A stretch of 24,151 nucleotides of DNA, from contig RQSC01001348.1 of assembly GCA_013416795.1 (NCBI GenBank), forward strand, positions 12,219-36,369, written 5' to 3'. The DNA comes from Prasinococcaceae sp. CCMP 1430. Its lineage: Eukaryota; Prasinodermophyta; Palmophyllophyceae; Prasinococcales; Prasinococcaceae. Within the stretch, counting starts at the first letter, position 1. Each line of letters begins with the position of its first letter. Under the pieces are notes generated by a model. That model had not been told where the DNA came from and made no database searches. It saw nothing but the letters and a program-made list of their open reading frames with translations. Positions 1 through 8,627 of the stretch are shown piece by piece. A program made the position numbers and the translations under genes.

Positions 1-657
1 CTGCATCACGCCGCGCGCGCAAGCGCCGAGCCCCCGCCGCACGCCGCCCGCTCCTCTCCTTCCCCTCCGCCGCCTCGCGCGCGGCGCGCGCGCTGCTGGG
101 ACGTACCATGGTCGCCACGGGTGGGTGTGCGGCGCGCGCGCGCTGTGGCAGTCGGCCGCCGGCGGCGGCTGGCGAGCCGCCGCCGCCCAAATGCATGCGC
201 GTTTGACGTATTTCACGGATTTCGCCAAGCGATGGAGCGAAATCCGTCGAGTTTCTGTGCGAACCGACCTCGTGCCGCGACGGCGTCGCGCGCGCGCGGA
301 CCGCGATCTCGCGAGCGGAGGCGCGCATGCACGTCAAATTGCATTCAAAGAAACATCCACGTTCGTTTTGACCTCGCGTCATCCGCGTGCGCTTTTCGCG
401 TCGCGTCGCGGTGCCTGCGGGTCACCACAGTCAAAAGCGCGGAAGCTGCGCATTTGCAAGCGCGAAATGCTCACAATTTGATGGCAATAACCAAGGTGAT
501 AAAAAAATTCGCTCGGAGCCACCCATCGTGTGTGTGCATTCCGAGGGGCTCGAGGAGATTCAGAAAAAGGGAAGCGCAGTGCACCACAGCGCGCGCGGCG
601 GGCACGCGCGCCGACGGCGGGGGGCGCGGCGCCCGCCNGGTGACGGGGGCGCGCGGA
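1..657. other. No confident gene; GC-rich left flank
   Basis: I see no recognisable protein here. Several open frames exist only because the composition is GC-rich and stop-poor. Position 638 is an ambiguous base (n). The stretch of about 185-560 is less GC-rich than its surroundings and could be the promoter and 5' UTR of the TBC gene that follows. At 101-107 the minus strand reads ATG followed by GTACGT, a good splice donor, so the last bases of a minus-strand exon continuing beyond the left edge are possible but unproven. Confidence 0.5.
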
Positions 658-1949
658 ATGGGGGGCGCGATGGGCGTTGCGGATGCCAAGGATGAGCCGC
701 GCGAGGCCGGCGGCGCGGGCGGCGCGGGCGCGCCCGCACTTGCCGACGCGGTGACGGAGCGGCGAGCGCACAAGTGGCGCGCGATGATGGGGCCCGCCGG
801 GGCCGACTGGCGCGTGTACGCGGAGCGCAAGCCCCTCAAGGTCAAGCGTCGGGTGCGCAAGGTGCGAGTGCGCGCGCGCGCGCGTGCGCACGTGTCCCGA
901 CGGGCGCGCACGAAACGTACCGCGGTGCCCACGTGTGTGCTGACCAGCGACGCCCCGCCTCGCCCCGCCCCACCCTCGCCATGCCTCGCCGCGGCGCGGC
1001 GTGCGCGCGCAGGGCGTGCCCGACCAGCTGCGCGGGCTCGTCTGGCAGCTCATGTCCGGCAGCCGTGAGCTGCTGCTCGAGAATCGCGGAGTGTACGAGC
1101 AGCTCGTGTGCTACGAGCGCACGCCCGCGGAGCTCGAGATCATCCGTGACATCAGCCGGACCTTTCCGGGACACGTGTTCTACCGGCAGCGCCACGGACC
1201 GGGCCAGCGCTCGCTCTTCAACGTGCTCAAGGCGTACGCGGTGTACGACAGGGACCTCGGTTACACGCAGGTGAGCGCGCGCGTGCGCCCGGGGCCCTCG
1301 CGCGCCCGGGCGCGCTCGTCCCTCGGACGTGCGCGGTGGGAGCTCGCGGCTGACGCGACGTGTTCCCCATCGATGGCCGCGCGCGCGTGTGCGCGCCCTC
1401 GTTGCGCAGGGCATGGGCTTCGTGGCAGGCCTCCTGCTATTGTACATGAGCGAAGAGGACGCCTTCTGGACGCTCGTGGCGCTGATGAAGGGAAAGGTGC
1501 ACACGCCTATGGAGGGGCTGTACCTCCCCGGCCTGCCGCTCATACAACAGTACTTGTACCAGTTCGATCGTTGCGTGGGGGCGCTCATGCCTCGGCTGTA
1601 CGCGCACTTCCAGGCGGAGTGCATCCATCCCTCGATGTACGCCTCGCAGTGGTTTGTGACGGTGTTCGCGTATTCCTTCCCCTTCGACTTCGTGCTGCGC
1701 GTGTGGGACGTCTTCATGCTCGAGGGCATGAAGGTGGTCTTCCGCGTGGGACTGGCGCTCCTCTCCCTGCGACAGGAAGAGCTGCTCGCCCTTCCCTTCG
1801 AGCACCTCGTGCAGGCGCTGCGCAACGTGCCGCCTGAGCTTCTCGCTCAGCCGGACGACGTGCTGCGCGTGGCCCACGGCATCCGGGTGTCGGACATGCT
1901 CGCGGGTTTCAAGAAGGACTACGCCGAGCAGCAGCTCGAGCAGCAGTAG
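658..1949 (+). CDS. TBC-domain Rab GTPase-activating protein (3 exons)
   Basis: Stimulates GTP hydrolysis by a Rab GTPase in membrane traffic; the specific Rab cannot be told. Exons are 658-861, 1013-1270 and 1410-1949, giving 333 residues. The introns (151 and 139 nt) are GT-AG with phase 0 junctions, and splicing joins YTQ to GMGF, restoring the core TBC motif. The arginine finger lies in IIRDISRTFPGH (R about 117) and the glutamine finger in YTQGMGF (Q about 154), so both catalytic residues are present. The rest of the TBC fold follows, for example ASQWFVTVFAY, FPFDFVLRVWDVF and EGMKVVFRVGLALL. About 60 residues precede the domain and a short charged tail (KKDYAEQQLEQQ) follows. It is a compact TBC protein with no other domain. 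ATG 658 is the first plausible start, with a second in-frame ATG at 670. An ambiguous base lies just upstream at 638. Confidence 0.88.
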
Positions 1950-2039
1950 GTGTCGAGCGCGGACAACAGCTGCAGGCGCCCACGCGCGCGGATACGCCGC
2001 TGTTGTGCGGGCGCACAGACAGGCAGACGCGCGCGCGCG

Positions 2040-2091
2040 CACACACATACATACACACAAACACGCGCACATGCATACACGCACGCGCACG

Positions 2092-2133
<42 letters not shown>
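2040..2133. repeat. (CA)n microsatellite
   Basis: An imperfect CA-rich stretch ends in a pure AC run at about 2095-2133 (around 19 units). It lies in the 3' UTR or intergenic space after the TBC gene and upstream of the shared 3' signal at 2187-2200. Open frames across it (poly-Thr/His or Cys/Val) are artefacts. Confidence 0.95.
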
Positions 2134-2135
<2 letters not shown>

Positions 2136-2186
2136 GCCGCACAGCGTGGGAGAGCTGGCGCCACGCCCGCAGTAGCGGCGGGAACC

Positions 2187-2200
2187 TGTATTTGTACATG
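2187..2200. terminator. Shared poly(A)-signal-like element TGTA/TGTAC for a convergent pair
   Basis: TGTATTTGTACATG lies in an AT-rich island between the convergent TBC gene (stop 1949) and the DUF7755-like gene (stop 2269). TTGTACATG is nearly palindromic, so a TGTAC is read on both strands. It sits 244 nt after the plus-strand stop and about 70 nt after the minus-strand stop. TGTAA is the known green-algal poly(A) signal; TGTAC is inferred here to be a variant. Confidence 0.5.
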
Positions 2201-2268
2201 TCCATTTCGATATTGATACATTCGTGCCTGCGCGCCCACGGCGATCGCTTGTTGTGCGCGCGGCGCAC

Positions 2269-3521
2269 TCAACGGCCGCTGCCCTCGTCGCTGGCGTCGC
2301 TGCCGCCAAGCCCAACAAAGAGCGCGGCCAGCTTGAATTGCAGGTAGCCGAGCACCGCCAGGAAGAGCGCCTCCGGGCTAAGCTTCGCTGCGGGCCCGCC
2401 TTGTACGGCGAGCTGCGAGGCGGCCACCGTCGCCGCGAAGAGAGCGGCGATCGCGGCAGGGTCGATGCGTTCCGCAGCACCCGAGAGCAACCCCATCTCA
2501 CCGCTGGCGCTGGTGTCCTCGCTGGCGTCCTCGCTGGCGAGCTCGCTGCCGGCGTCTGCGCTGCCCGACTCGGGCGCGATCTTGTCCACGCGCCGCTGCA
2601 GGCCCAGCAGGCCCAGCAGGCCCAGCAGGCCACCGGCAGCGAAAGCGGTGGCGTCGCCGACGCCAGCCAGTGCATACGCAGTCGCTGTACCTCCTGCAAC
2701 AAGCGCCGCGGTGAGCGCCACGAGCCTCTTCTTTAGCTCGTCGTACTCGGCCAGGCTCTCCTCGCGCGCGGCAGCCAGCTCGTCCGGCGTGCGCGCGCGC
2801 CAGGGCACGGCCGCGGCCTCGGCGCCCTGCGCGGCGCGCGAGGCGAGGGAAAGCTGCGTGCACTCGCCCTCGTCGAGTGGGAAGGCGCCACGGAACAGAT
2901 AGCTCGCACCCGCCTCGACCTCGACCTCGCCCGCGTCGCCGCCCGTCACAGGCGCCGTGACGATCACCTCGGTCATGTCCCACGCCCCGCGCTCGGCTCC
3001 GAGCCACACCGCCTTAATTTCGCCGAGCTCGCCGAGGCCATCGTGCGCGTCGCCGTCGCCCCAGTCGTCGCCTCCATTGACGCGCAGCGCCACGCGCACC
3101 CCCCTGCCGCCGCGCTGGACGAGCGGCGCTCCTACGTTCGCGAAGCACGCCGCTCGCTCGCCGAGCAGGCACGCAAGGAGCCCCGCCGAGGGGTCGGCGA
3201 GCCCGCGTCCGCGAACCTCGAGCGTGTACGCGTCACGCGCGGGGGGGGCGCCCTCGGGCGGGGCGGGGGGTGATCGGGAGGGCGCGCACGCGCGCGCGTG
3301 TGTGTGGAGTGGGAGGGAGGGAGGGGGATGCGGTGTGGATGGTGCGTGTGCGCGGGCGGGCGGATCGGCGCGCGCGATCGACGCACCGTGAGGGGGGCGC
3401 CGGCGCTGTCTCCGCAGCCGTCGGTGAAGAGCGTGTCGAGCCACTGCGCGTCGGCGGCGGCCGCGTACCCGCGCAGCGACGCGCACCCGCGATGGGATCG
3501 ATGACGAGCCCGCCTAGGCCC
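2269..3521 (-). CDS. Membrane protein with PLAT-like N-terminal part (DUF7755-like plastid family); 5' exon unresolved
   Basis: Function unknown. The main exon is 3252-2269 and the preceding exon runs from at most 3521 to 3387. The 134 nt intron (3386-3253) has donor GTGCGT and joins APLT to GAPPARDAYTLEV in phase 0. The N-terminal half looks like a beta-sandwich (LEVRGRGLADPSAGLLACLL, GEIKAVWLGAERGAWDMTEV), reminiscent of PLAT/LH2 domains. Then comes an EYDELKKRLVALTAALVAGG motif, two hydrophobic segments rich in Gly/Ala/Leu, an acidic linker, and two more hydrophobic helices near the C-terminus, so about four membrane spans. From memory this layout resembles plant and algal plastid proteins called DUF7755; I am only moderately sure. 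An in-frame TGA at 3524-3522 blocks the upstream frame and no ATG follows it, so at least one more 5' exon is needed. A candidate is ATG 3816 ending at a GTGAGC donor (3747), which could splice in phase to the acceptor before WLDTLF. Confidence 0.7.
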
Positions 3522-4006
3522 TCAGCCACACCCGCGCTCTGTGGCGCGCCCGCACCAGATATTTTCCTGCGAGTTTTCCCCCAGAGATCGACCATGCTCA
3601 ATTCCAATTCGCGCGATCCGCAGGCTCACACAGGCACGCGCACATCCGAACCGTGTGTGAGGACAGGATGAACCGGGGTCGACGGCGGTGGCGACGGAGC
3701 TGCTAGGGTTAAGTTCCTGCCCACGGGGGGTTTCGCCCAGAGCTCACCCCGCGGCCATCGGTGGCCATCGCGATGTTAACCCTAGTTGCGCCAATCACAT
3801 ACGGTATCCTAAACATGAACCGTAACCTCAGACGACGTAGGGGCGGGAGCGCGCGCGCGCACCGGTGCCCGCGGGGTGCGTGCTCCCCCCCCCTTCCCCC
3901 CAGGCGAGGCGGCCGAGGCCGCGAGGGTGGAGGCCGAGGCCGAAGACGACAAGGCGCGGCGGCGAGCGCGGTGCACGGCGGCGCCTGCAACAAAGAAGGT
4001 CTATGT
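3522..4006. other. Intergenic/5' region with inverted telomere-like decamers
   Basis: This lies between the DUF7755-like gene and the peroxiredoxin, both on the minus strand. CTAGGGTTAA (3703-3712) and TTAACCCTAG (3776-3785) form a perfect 10 bp inverted repeat with a 63 nt spacer. A CCAAT at 3791-3795 is present on the plus strand. A minus-strand ATG at 3816 begins a 23-codon open stretch ending in a GTGAGC donor and may be the first exon of the DUF7755-like gene. Confidence 0.4.
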
Positions 4007-4011
4007 ATACA
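4007..4011 (-). terminator. TGTAT element downstream of the peroxiredoxin gene
   Basis: On the minus strand GTGTATACATAG begins about 80 nt after the peroxiredoxin stop codon in an otherwise GC-rich tract. It resembles the TGTA(A/C) elements after neighbouring genes, but the fit is weaker. Confidence 0.3.
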
Positions 4012-4091
4012 CGGGGCGGACGGGGGCGCGCGGGGACGCGCCCGCGCGGGTGCGCTCGCGCCGCTCGCGGGGCGCTCGCTGGCGGCGCTCT

Positions 4092-4937
4092 TCAGAGCCT
4101 CGCCAGGATGTCCTGCGCGCCGCTGACGGTGAAAGCGCCGCCTTCCTCGAGGTTGAGGTGCTTCACCACGCTGTCTTCGACCAGCATGGCGTAGCGCCGC
4201 GAGCGCACACCCAGGCCTTGCTCGTTGAGGTCGAGCTGCACGCCCAGGGCTTTTGCGAGCTTGGCGCTGCCGTCGGCGAGCATGAGCAGCGTGCCGTTCG
4301 GGTCGACGGTCTTGCCCCAGGCTGCCATCACAAAGGCGTCATTCACGCTCACGCACACACTGCGGGTGGGAAGGTAGGCGCGCGGATGGGTGCGAGCGAG
4401 CGAGCGCGCGCGCGGAGGGGGGGGGGGGGGGGGGGGGGGGCGGGGGAGCGAGCGCGAGCGCGCAGGCGCATTCACGCAGCGCTTGTCGTCAGCACACGCC
4501 AATACGAAGCAGAGCCGCATCGACTGGCGCACGCAGCAAGTGCATGCGAGCGCGCACAGCCGCGCAAGCTCTCGAGTAGCACGCATCAGCAGAGCTGCTG
4601 CCACGCACATGTCGTCGACGCCCTTTTCGCGCAGCTTCGCAGCGTTCTCGACGAAACCCGGCACGTGTTTTGTGGAGCACGTCGGAGTGAAAGCGCCGGG
4701 CACAGCGAAGAGCACCACCTTCTTGCCAGCGCACAGCGCCGCCGTTGAGACTGACTGCAACGCGCCCTCGCGGTCGAAGTACTTAAGCTCGACGTCGGGT
4801 AGCGTGTCGCCCTCCCGAATGAGCGAGTGGCCGGATGCGGTCGCCGCCGCCCGAACGCTGCAGACGAGGAGAGGGCGAATGTGCGCACGCGCGCGAGTGG
4901 TGCGGGCAAACACAGCGTGATGGGGAGAGGTGCACAT
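4092..4937 (-). CDS. Type II (PRX5-like) peroxiredoxin, probably organellar; 2 exons
   Basis: Thiol peroxidase that reduces H2O2 and alkyl hydroperoxides, recharged by thioredoxin or glutaredoxin. Exons are 4937-4609 and 4359-4092, giving 198 residues. The donor GTGCGT interrupts codon GAC AT|T; splicing yields GVDDIVCVSVNDAFVMAAW, the family hallmark. The peroxidatic Cys is in GAFTPTCSTKHVPGF (C about 87) and the resolving Cys in VCVSVNDAF (C about 112). They are 25 apart, as in type II peroxiredoxins. The family's GRRSRRYAMLVEDG-type segment is present as GVRSRRYAMLVEDS. The first 37 residues are Arg/Ala/Ser-rich without acids and end VRAAATASG, like a plastid or mitochondrial transit peptide. 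Alternatively the pyrimidine-rich tract ending CTGCAG near 4870 is an acceptor and the true N-terminus lies upstream. The 249 nt intron has no stop and keeps frame, so unspliced RNA would encode 281 residues. Confidence 0.88.
   Translation of the reverse strand: MCTSPHHAVFARTTRARAHIRPLLVCSVRAAATASGHSLIREGDTLPDVELKYFDREGALQSVSTAALCAGKKVVLFAVPGAFTPTCSTKHVPGFVENAAKLREKGVDDMCVAAALLMRATRELARLCALACTCCVRQSMRLCFVLACADDKRCVNAPARSRSLPRPPPPPPPPPRARSLARTHPRAYLPTRSVCVSVNDAFVMAAWGKTVDPNGTLLMLADGSAKLAKALGVQLDLNEQGLGVRSRRYAMLVEDSVVKHLNLEEGGAFTVSGAQDILARL
4417..4440. repeat. Pure G run of 24 nt
   Basis: An uninterrupted 24-base G tract lies inside the peroxiredoxin intron (4608-4360). On the sense strand it is a C run about 55 nt before the AG acceptor, where it may serve as the polypyrimidine tract. 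Length may be unreliable because homopolymers sequence poorly. Confidence 0.9.
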
Positions 4938-5445
4938 CCGCGCGCCACAGATGGGGTGGGGAGAAGAGTGAATGCGACGGCAGCCAGCGCGTCAGAGACG
5001 GCGCGCACGTGGCTGCACGCAACCGCGCGCCCGGGAGCACACGCGGAAATGCAGGCGCGTACGCCCTCCCAGCGGTGCGCGCCGCGCGCCGCGCGGTGCT
5101 GGCGGACATTCGCGCGCCCCACGCACGTCTGCGTCCGCGCGCGCTTCTCGTGCGCCCTGGGCGCTCTCGTGCGAGTCCGCCCACGCGGCCTATCCACCGC
5201 CACCGCCGCGGCGGAGCGCGCGTAGGACATGCGCTGCCCCGCGCGTCGCAGCGCGCGTGCGCGGAGTGGCGCACCCGCCCGAGGCTCCGGCCTCCAACAT
5301 CCCAAACATCGCAGTTGTGCTGGGCCCGCCACAGGGCGCGCGCAACCCGCCGCGCCACACCCCGCGGCACTCAGCAGCGCTGCGCCGCGCCGCGGCACCC
5401 GTCCCGGGCCCCGCGGAGGCGTTGGGGCGCGCGGGCTCCAGCAGC

Positions 5446-5477
<32 letters not shown>

Positions 5478-5626
5478 CAGCCCCACCCCGCTCCCCACCC
5501 CCGGCACGCTCCCACGGGTACACACGCCCGCCCGCCCCCCCGCCCTGGACCGCCGCTGCCAACGTGCACGCGCGCGCGCGCAAGCAGAGATCGCCCCGCC
5601 TCCCCCACCCCCCCCGGGTGGACACG
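4938..5626. promoter_or_regulatory. Divergent 5' region of the peroxiredoxin and UBX-protein genes
   Basis: This 690 bp spacer separates two genes read away from each other. It is extremely GC-rich, contains the C30 tract at 5449-5478, and has no recognisable protein in any frame. No TATA box is apparent. It must hold both promoters and possibly a short 5' exon of the peroxiredoxin. Confidence 0.4.
5449..5478. repeat. Pure C run of 30 nt
   Basis: An uninterrupted C tract lies 149 nt upstream of the UBX-protein ATG, followed by AG and a long C/A-rich stretch. It is one of three 24-30 nt G/C homopolymers in the window, and like the other two it reads as C on the sense strand of the nearest gene. 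Confidence 0.9.
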
Positions 5627-7191
5627 ATGGTGGTAGTAGAGTACAAGGGCCGCAGGCACACGTTCAAGCCCTCACCGAGCGCGCCGGCCTCCAAGCTGCT
5701 CGAGGCGGCACTCTCTGCGCCGCAGCTTGGCGCGCCGGGCCGCTCCGGCATCACAGGTGCGACTTCCCCACACACACGCCCGTCTGCGCGGCCATCTGGC
5801 GCTTGGTTGCTTGTACGTGCATGTGGGCGCGCCACTGACTGAGCCCGCGGCGGTCTCTGGCGTGTTTAACAGGCGGCGGCGAATGCAAAGCTTGGGGGCT
5901 ACGCCGCGCGCCAGCTAGGCCGGCCGCGCGCCGCCCGGGTGCATCGGCGACTGCCCGGCGCGTGACTACAGAGATCGACCTGAGCGCACAATGGCGCATG
6001 TGCAACGTCGCGCCGACCGACAAGCTCGAGCTCTTCGAGCGCGCGGCTGGAGCACCGCCGGCAGCGCCGCAAGCGCGCACGCGTCCACCCGCCATGCAAC
6101 AGCAGCAGCAGCAGCAGGTGCAGCAGCAGGTGGCATCCGCTCCGGCGTTGGCAGACCCGCAGGCGCCCGTGCAGCAGATCCAGTGGGGCGCAGCGCCGTC
6201 GGAGCAGCAGCAGCGGCAATCGCAGCCGCAGCAGCCGCAGATTCCGTGGGGCCAGGCATCGCAGCAGCGCGCGGTCGAGCAGGAGCAGACGCAGCAGCAG
6301 CAGCAGCAGCAGATTCCGTGGGGAAGAGCGCCGCAATACGACGACCAGCACGCGGGGCAGGCCGAGGCGCAGCAGGGCCGGATCCCCTGGCCGGAGCCCT
6401 CCAAGGGCAGAGCGCCGGGAGAAGGTGTCGTGGCACCTGTAGCTGCGACGGAAGCGACGGCGGATGCGGAGGCCGCTGTTCCCCCACCCGCAGCTCCTTT
6501 GCGGACCGCCGCGGATAAGCGCATCGGGCGCGCGGTGCACGTTTTCGACGAGGGCGCGCTGGTGAGCGCGACCGCCGCTGCCGAGCGCGACGCCGAGCCC
6601 GACGACAGCTTCTTCGAGTTCACGCAGGAGGACCTTGCGAAATCCATGCGCCGCGACACGGGGCCCAAGTATCTCATGACCGCCAAGATGCGTGAGCAGG
6701 CGATGGTGGAGAAAGCCTCACGTCTCGGCGCCACGCGCGTGCGCGTGGTCATGCCTGACCGCACTTGCGTCATGGCGGACTTCGCACCGCTTGACACGCT
6801 TGCCGACCTGCACGAGTTCGCTGCAGGCATCCTCGAGCCAGGCACCGCTTTCGAGCTCTTCGTTGCGCCGCCGCGCAGGGTTCTCGCCGTGTCGGGCGCG
6901 ACGCTCTACGCTGAGGGCCTCTGCCCCGCGGCTGCCGTGCGGGTGACCTCGACCGACGGCGCGCCGCTGTCGCTCAGGGCGGACGTGCGCGAGTGTGCGG
7001 GCCCGCCGCCGCCGCCGCCGCAGGCGTCCGCAGCGGAGGGGAAGCGCCAGCGCACGGCAGGAAGCAGTGGCGCTGGTGGCAGCGGCAGTGCCCGCAGCGT
7101 TGGAGGGGTTTCCCATGCGGGCCGCGCGGGCGGCGGCGCGGGTGCAGGCGCGAAGAAAGGGGTACCCAAGTGGCTCAAACTCGGCAAATGA
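5627..7191 (+). CDS. ASPSCR1: TUG/ASPSCR1-like UBX protein with Q-rich IPWG repeats
   Basis: Likely adaptor of the Cdc48/p97 ATPase, related to mammalian TUG and plant PUX proteins. Exon 1 (5627-5756) encodes the start of the TUG ubiquitin-like fold, MVVVEYKGRRHTFKPSPSAP. The last exon (5972-7191) completes it with DLSAQWRMCNVAPTDKLEL, matching the family motif DLSLQWRFxNLPxxAKLE. Direct joining (intron 5757-5971, phase 1, donor GTGCGA) gives 449 residues. A 66 nt in-phase mini-exon at 5873-5938 is also possible but would insert 22 residues. The middle is Gln-rich with short runs encoded by CAG, and repeats QIQWG, QIPWG, QIPWG and RIPWP. Near 6560-6720 is an acidic FFEFTQEDL segment and a helix, then a UBX-like beta-grasp fold (RVRVVMPDRTCVMADF, LADLHEFAAGIL, FELFVAPP). 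The tail is Gly/Ser-rich and basic. ATG 5627 opens the UBL directly. Confidence 0.8.
6097..6312 (+). repeat. CAG repeats encoding polyglutamine
   Basis: Near-pure CAG runs lie at 6097-6129 and 6292-6312, with interrupted CAG/CCG units between them (about 6205-6240). All are in frame within the UBX protein and are likely length-polymorphic. Confidence 0.9.
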
Positions 7192-7242
7192 CGCGGCGCA
7201 TCGCAGGCGGGCCGCGGCGAGCGCTCTCCCCATTGCATGCGC

Positions 7243-7247
7243 TGTAA
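7243..7247 (+). terminator. TGTAA poly(A) signal of the UBX-protein gene
   Basis: TGTAA begins 52 nt after the stop codon at 7191, inside the 109 bp space between two convergent genes. It matches the green-algal poly(A) signal exactly. Confidence 0.6.
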
Positions 7248-7272
7248 CCTCGGGGAAAGCGCTCAAATGTTA

Positions 7273-7277
7273 TTACA
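7273..7277 (-). terminator. TGTAA poly(A) signal of the methyltransferase gene
   Basis: On the minus strand CTGTAATAAC starts about 24 nt after the methyltransferase stop. It lies 26-30 bp from the opposing TGTAA at 7243, so the two transcripts would end in overlapping territory. Confidence 0.6.
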
Positions 7278-7300
7278 GATCCGTTTGGCTGTGTGCTCGC

Positions 7301-8358
7301 TCATGCTGGCCTCCTGAGCTGCCAGAGCGCGTACGTAGCCTCCTCCTCGCCGTCGATGCTCGGGTGTGTGAGCAGCACCTCCATGGGTGCGGCATGCACG
7401 TAGCCGCGCGCCTCAAGCGTCCGCAGGAAGTCATCGAGCGAGATGCGGCCCGCTCGGCTCGCGACGAGCACCACGCCGCCCGGCCGCAGGCAGGCATCGA
7501 CAGTGGCCGAGAGAGCGTCGATGGCGGCGGTGACTGCGAGGAGGCGGGAGGGGGCGCGGCGTCAGAATGCGCCCAGCCACATGCGTGCGAACGCCGACAC
7601 GCCACGGATTGCCTTCTCGCGCGCGACGTACAGTAGTTGCAATCCGCCGCCAGGACGACGTCGCAGCCTGCCGTGCCTGCAGCGCGCGCCACGGCCGCGT
7701 CCGTCTCGCATGCAAACCAGTCAAGTTCGGTTGCTCGCATTGCGGCGAGGCGCGAGGCATCGAGCGGCCGCCGCACGGTCCCCTCGGCGATCGCGCCGCG
7801 CACGGCAGCAACGGCCTTGTCGTCGCAGTCGGTTGCGACGACCTCGGCAGCGCCTGCGAGCGCCGCGGCAAATGAAGGCAGTGCGGAGCCGCAACCGAGC
7901 TCGCACACGCGCAGGCCGGCCACTGCGCCGCGTGCGCGCTCGGTGAGGTGCCGGGCGAGCAGCAGCGCCGAGTCCCACACGAAGACGCCGCTCGCGTCGA
8001 CCTCGCAGCGCTCGCCGCCACCGATGTCGCGCGTGCGCCACACATGGCTGCGCTCGCGCCACGCTCGCTCGTACTCAGATTCGAGACTCGCCTCGAAGGC
8101 CGCCGCAGCGCCCGCGCTACCCCAGGACGACGGCGATTGCAACGGCAACGGCGAAGGTGATGGCGACGCCGACGGCCCAAAACCGCCGCCGCCAGGGGCG
8201 CCAGCGCCGGCGCCGCTGCTCTCGCCCGCTGCCGCCGCGCTCGCCGGCACCGCGCAAGCACCCGGCGCCGCCCGCAGCCGCCGCCCGCGCCGGCGGGGGA
8301 ACCGGCGGCGCGAGAGCCACACGCTGCGAAGCTGTGGATTTCGGTTGCAAATTGACAT
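7301..8358 (-). CDS. Class I SAM methyltransferase, METTL21/methyltransferase-16 type (2 exons)
   Basis: Transfers a methyl group from S-adenosylmethionine, in this family usually to lysine of a protein; the substrate is unknown. Exons are 8358-7632 and 7533-7301, giving 319 residues. The 98 nt intron has donor GTACGT and acceptor CTCGCAG; splicing (phase 1) gives DVVLAADCNYFTAAIDAL and a C-terminus ending YALWQLRRPA. Motif I is VCELGCGSALPSFAAAL, post-I is VVATDCDDKAV, and DVVLAADCNYF matches the DVxY-type motif II. CLRPGGVVLVASRAGR is the late beta-strand region. A WD-containing segment ahead of motif I (GVFVWDSALLLARHL) is typical of the family (VWxxALxLxxYL). The first 70 or so residues are basic then Gly/Ser/Pro-rich, and could be a targeting sequence or a low-complexity tail. 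ATG 8358 is the first in frame. The gene is divergent from the WD-RING gene, 269 bp away. Confidence 0.82.
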
Positions 8359-8627
8359 GCATCCATTTCACCCTTCAAATGAACCACGAAATTAAACGTG
8401 CTTGCTTTTTGCATCATGATGGTGAGAGTCGAAAGCGCCGGCGGCGATGGCAGTTCCCCCGGGCGCGTTCCCCCGGCGGCGCACGCGCGGCCGCCACACG
8501 AGAGCCGGCGGGCGCGGCGGCGGCGGCACGCAGTGGCGGCCGCGCGGCGGCCGCGGCCGCCCGTGCCACCCGCCGGCCGACGCGGCGCCTGCTCTGGCAT
8601 ACCTCCTCTCGGCGCGGCGCGCTCGCA
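8359..8627. promoter_or_regulatory. Divergent promoter region between methyltransferase and WD-RING genes
   Basis: A 269 bp spacer between two start codons. The first 70 bp (to about 8430) is AT-richer than the surroundings; the rest is very GC-rich. Both genes must be transcribed from here. I see no clear TATA box. Confidence 0.45.

Noticed and set aside
1950-2272. Several ORFs on both strands across the CA repeat
   Set aside because: They translate to poly-Thr/His or Cys/Val runs from the microsatellite, with no domain and no real start context.
4835-5842. Long plus-strand frames over the peroxiredoxin/UBX spacer
   Set aside because: They are Arg/Ala/Pro-rich, cross the C30 tract, and lack any family motif. 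They look like stop-poor GC-rich noise. Only the last part, from ATG 5627, is real.
5873-5938. In-phase mini-exon in the UBX gene
   Set aside because: Phases and AG/GT fit, but it would insert 22 Arg/Pro-rich residues into the ubiquitin-like fold, making the loop longer than in known TUG proteins. I kept it only as an alternative.
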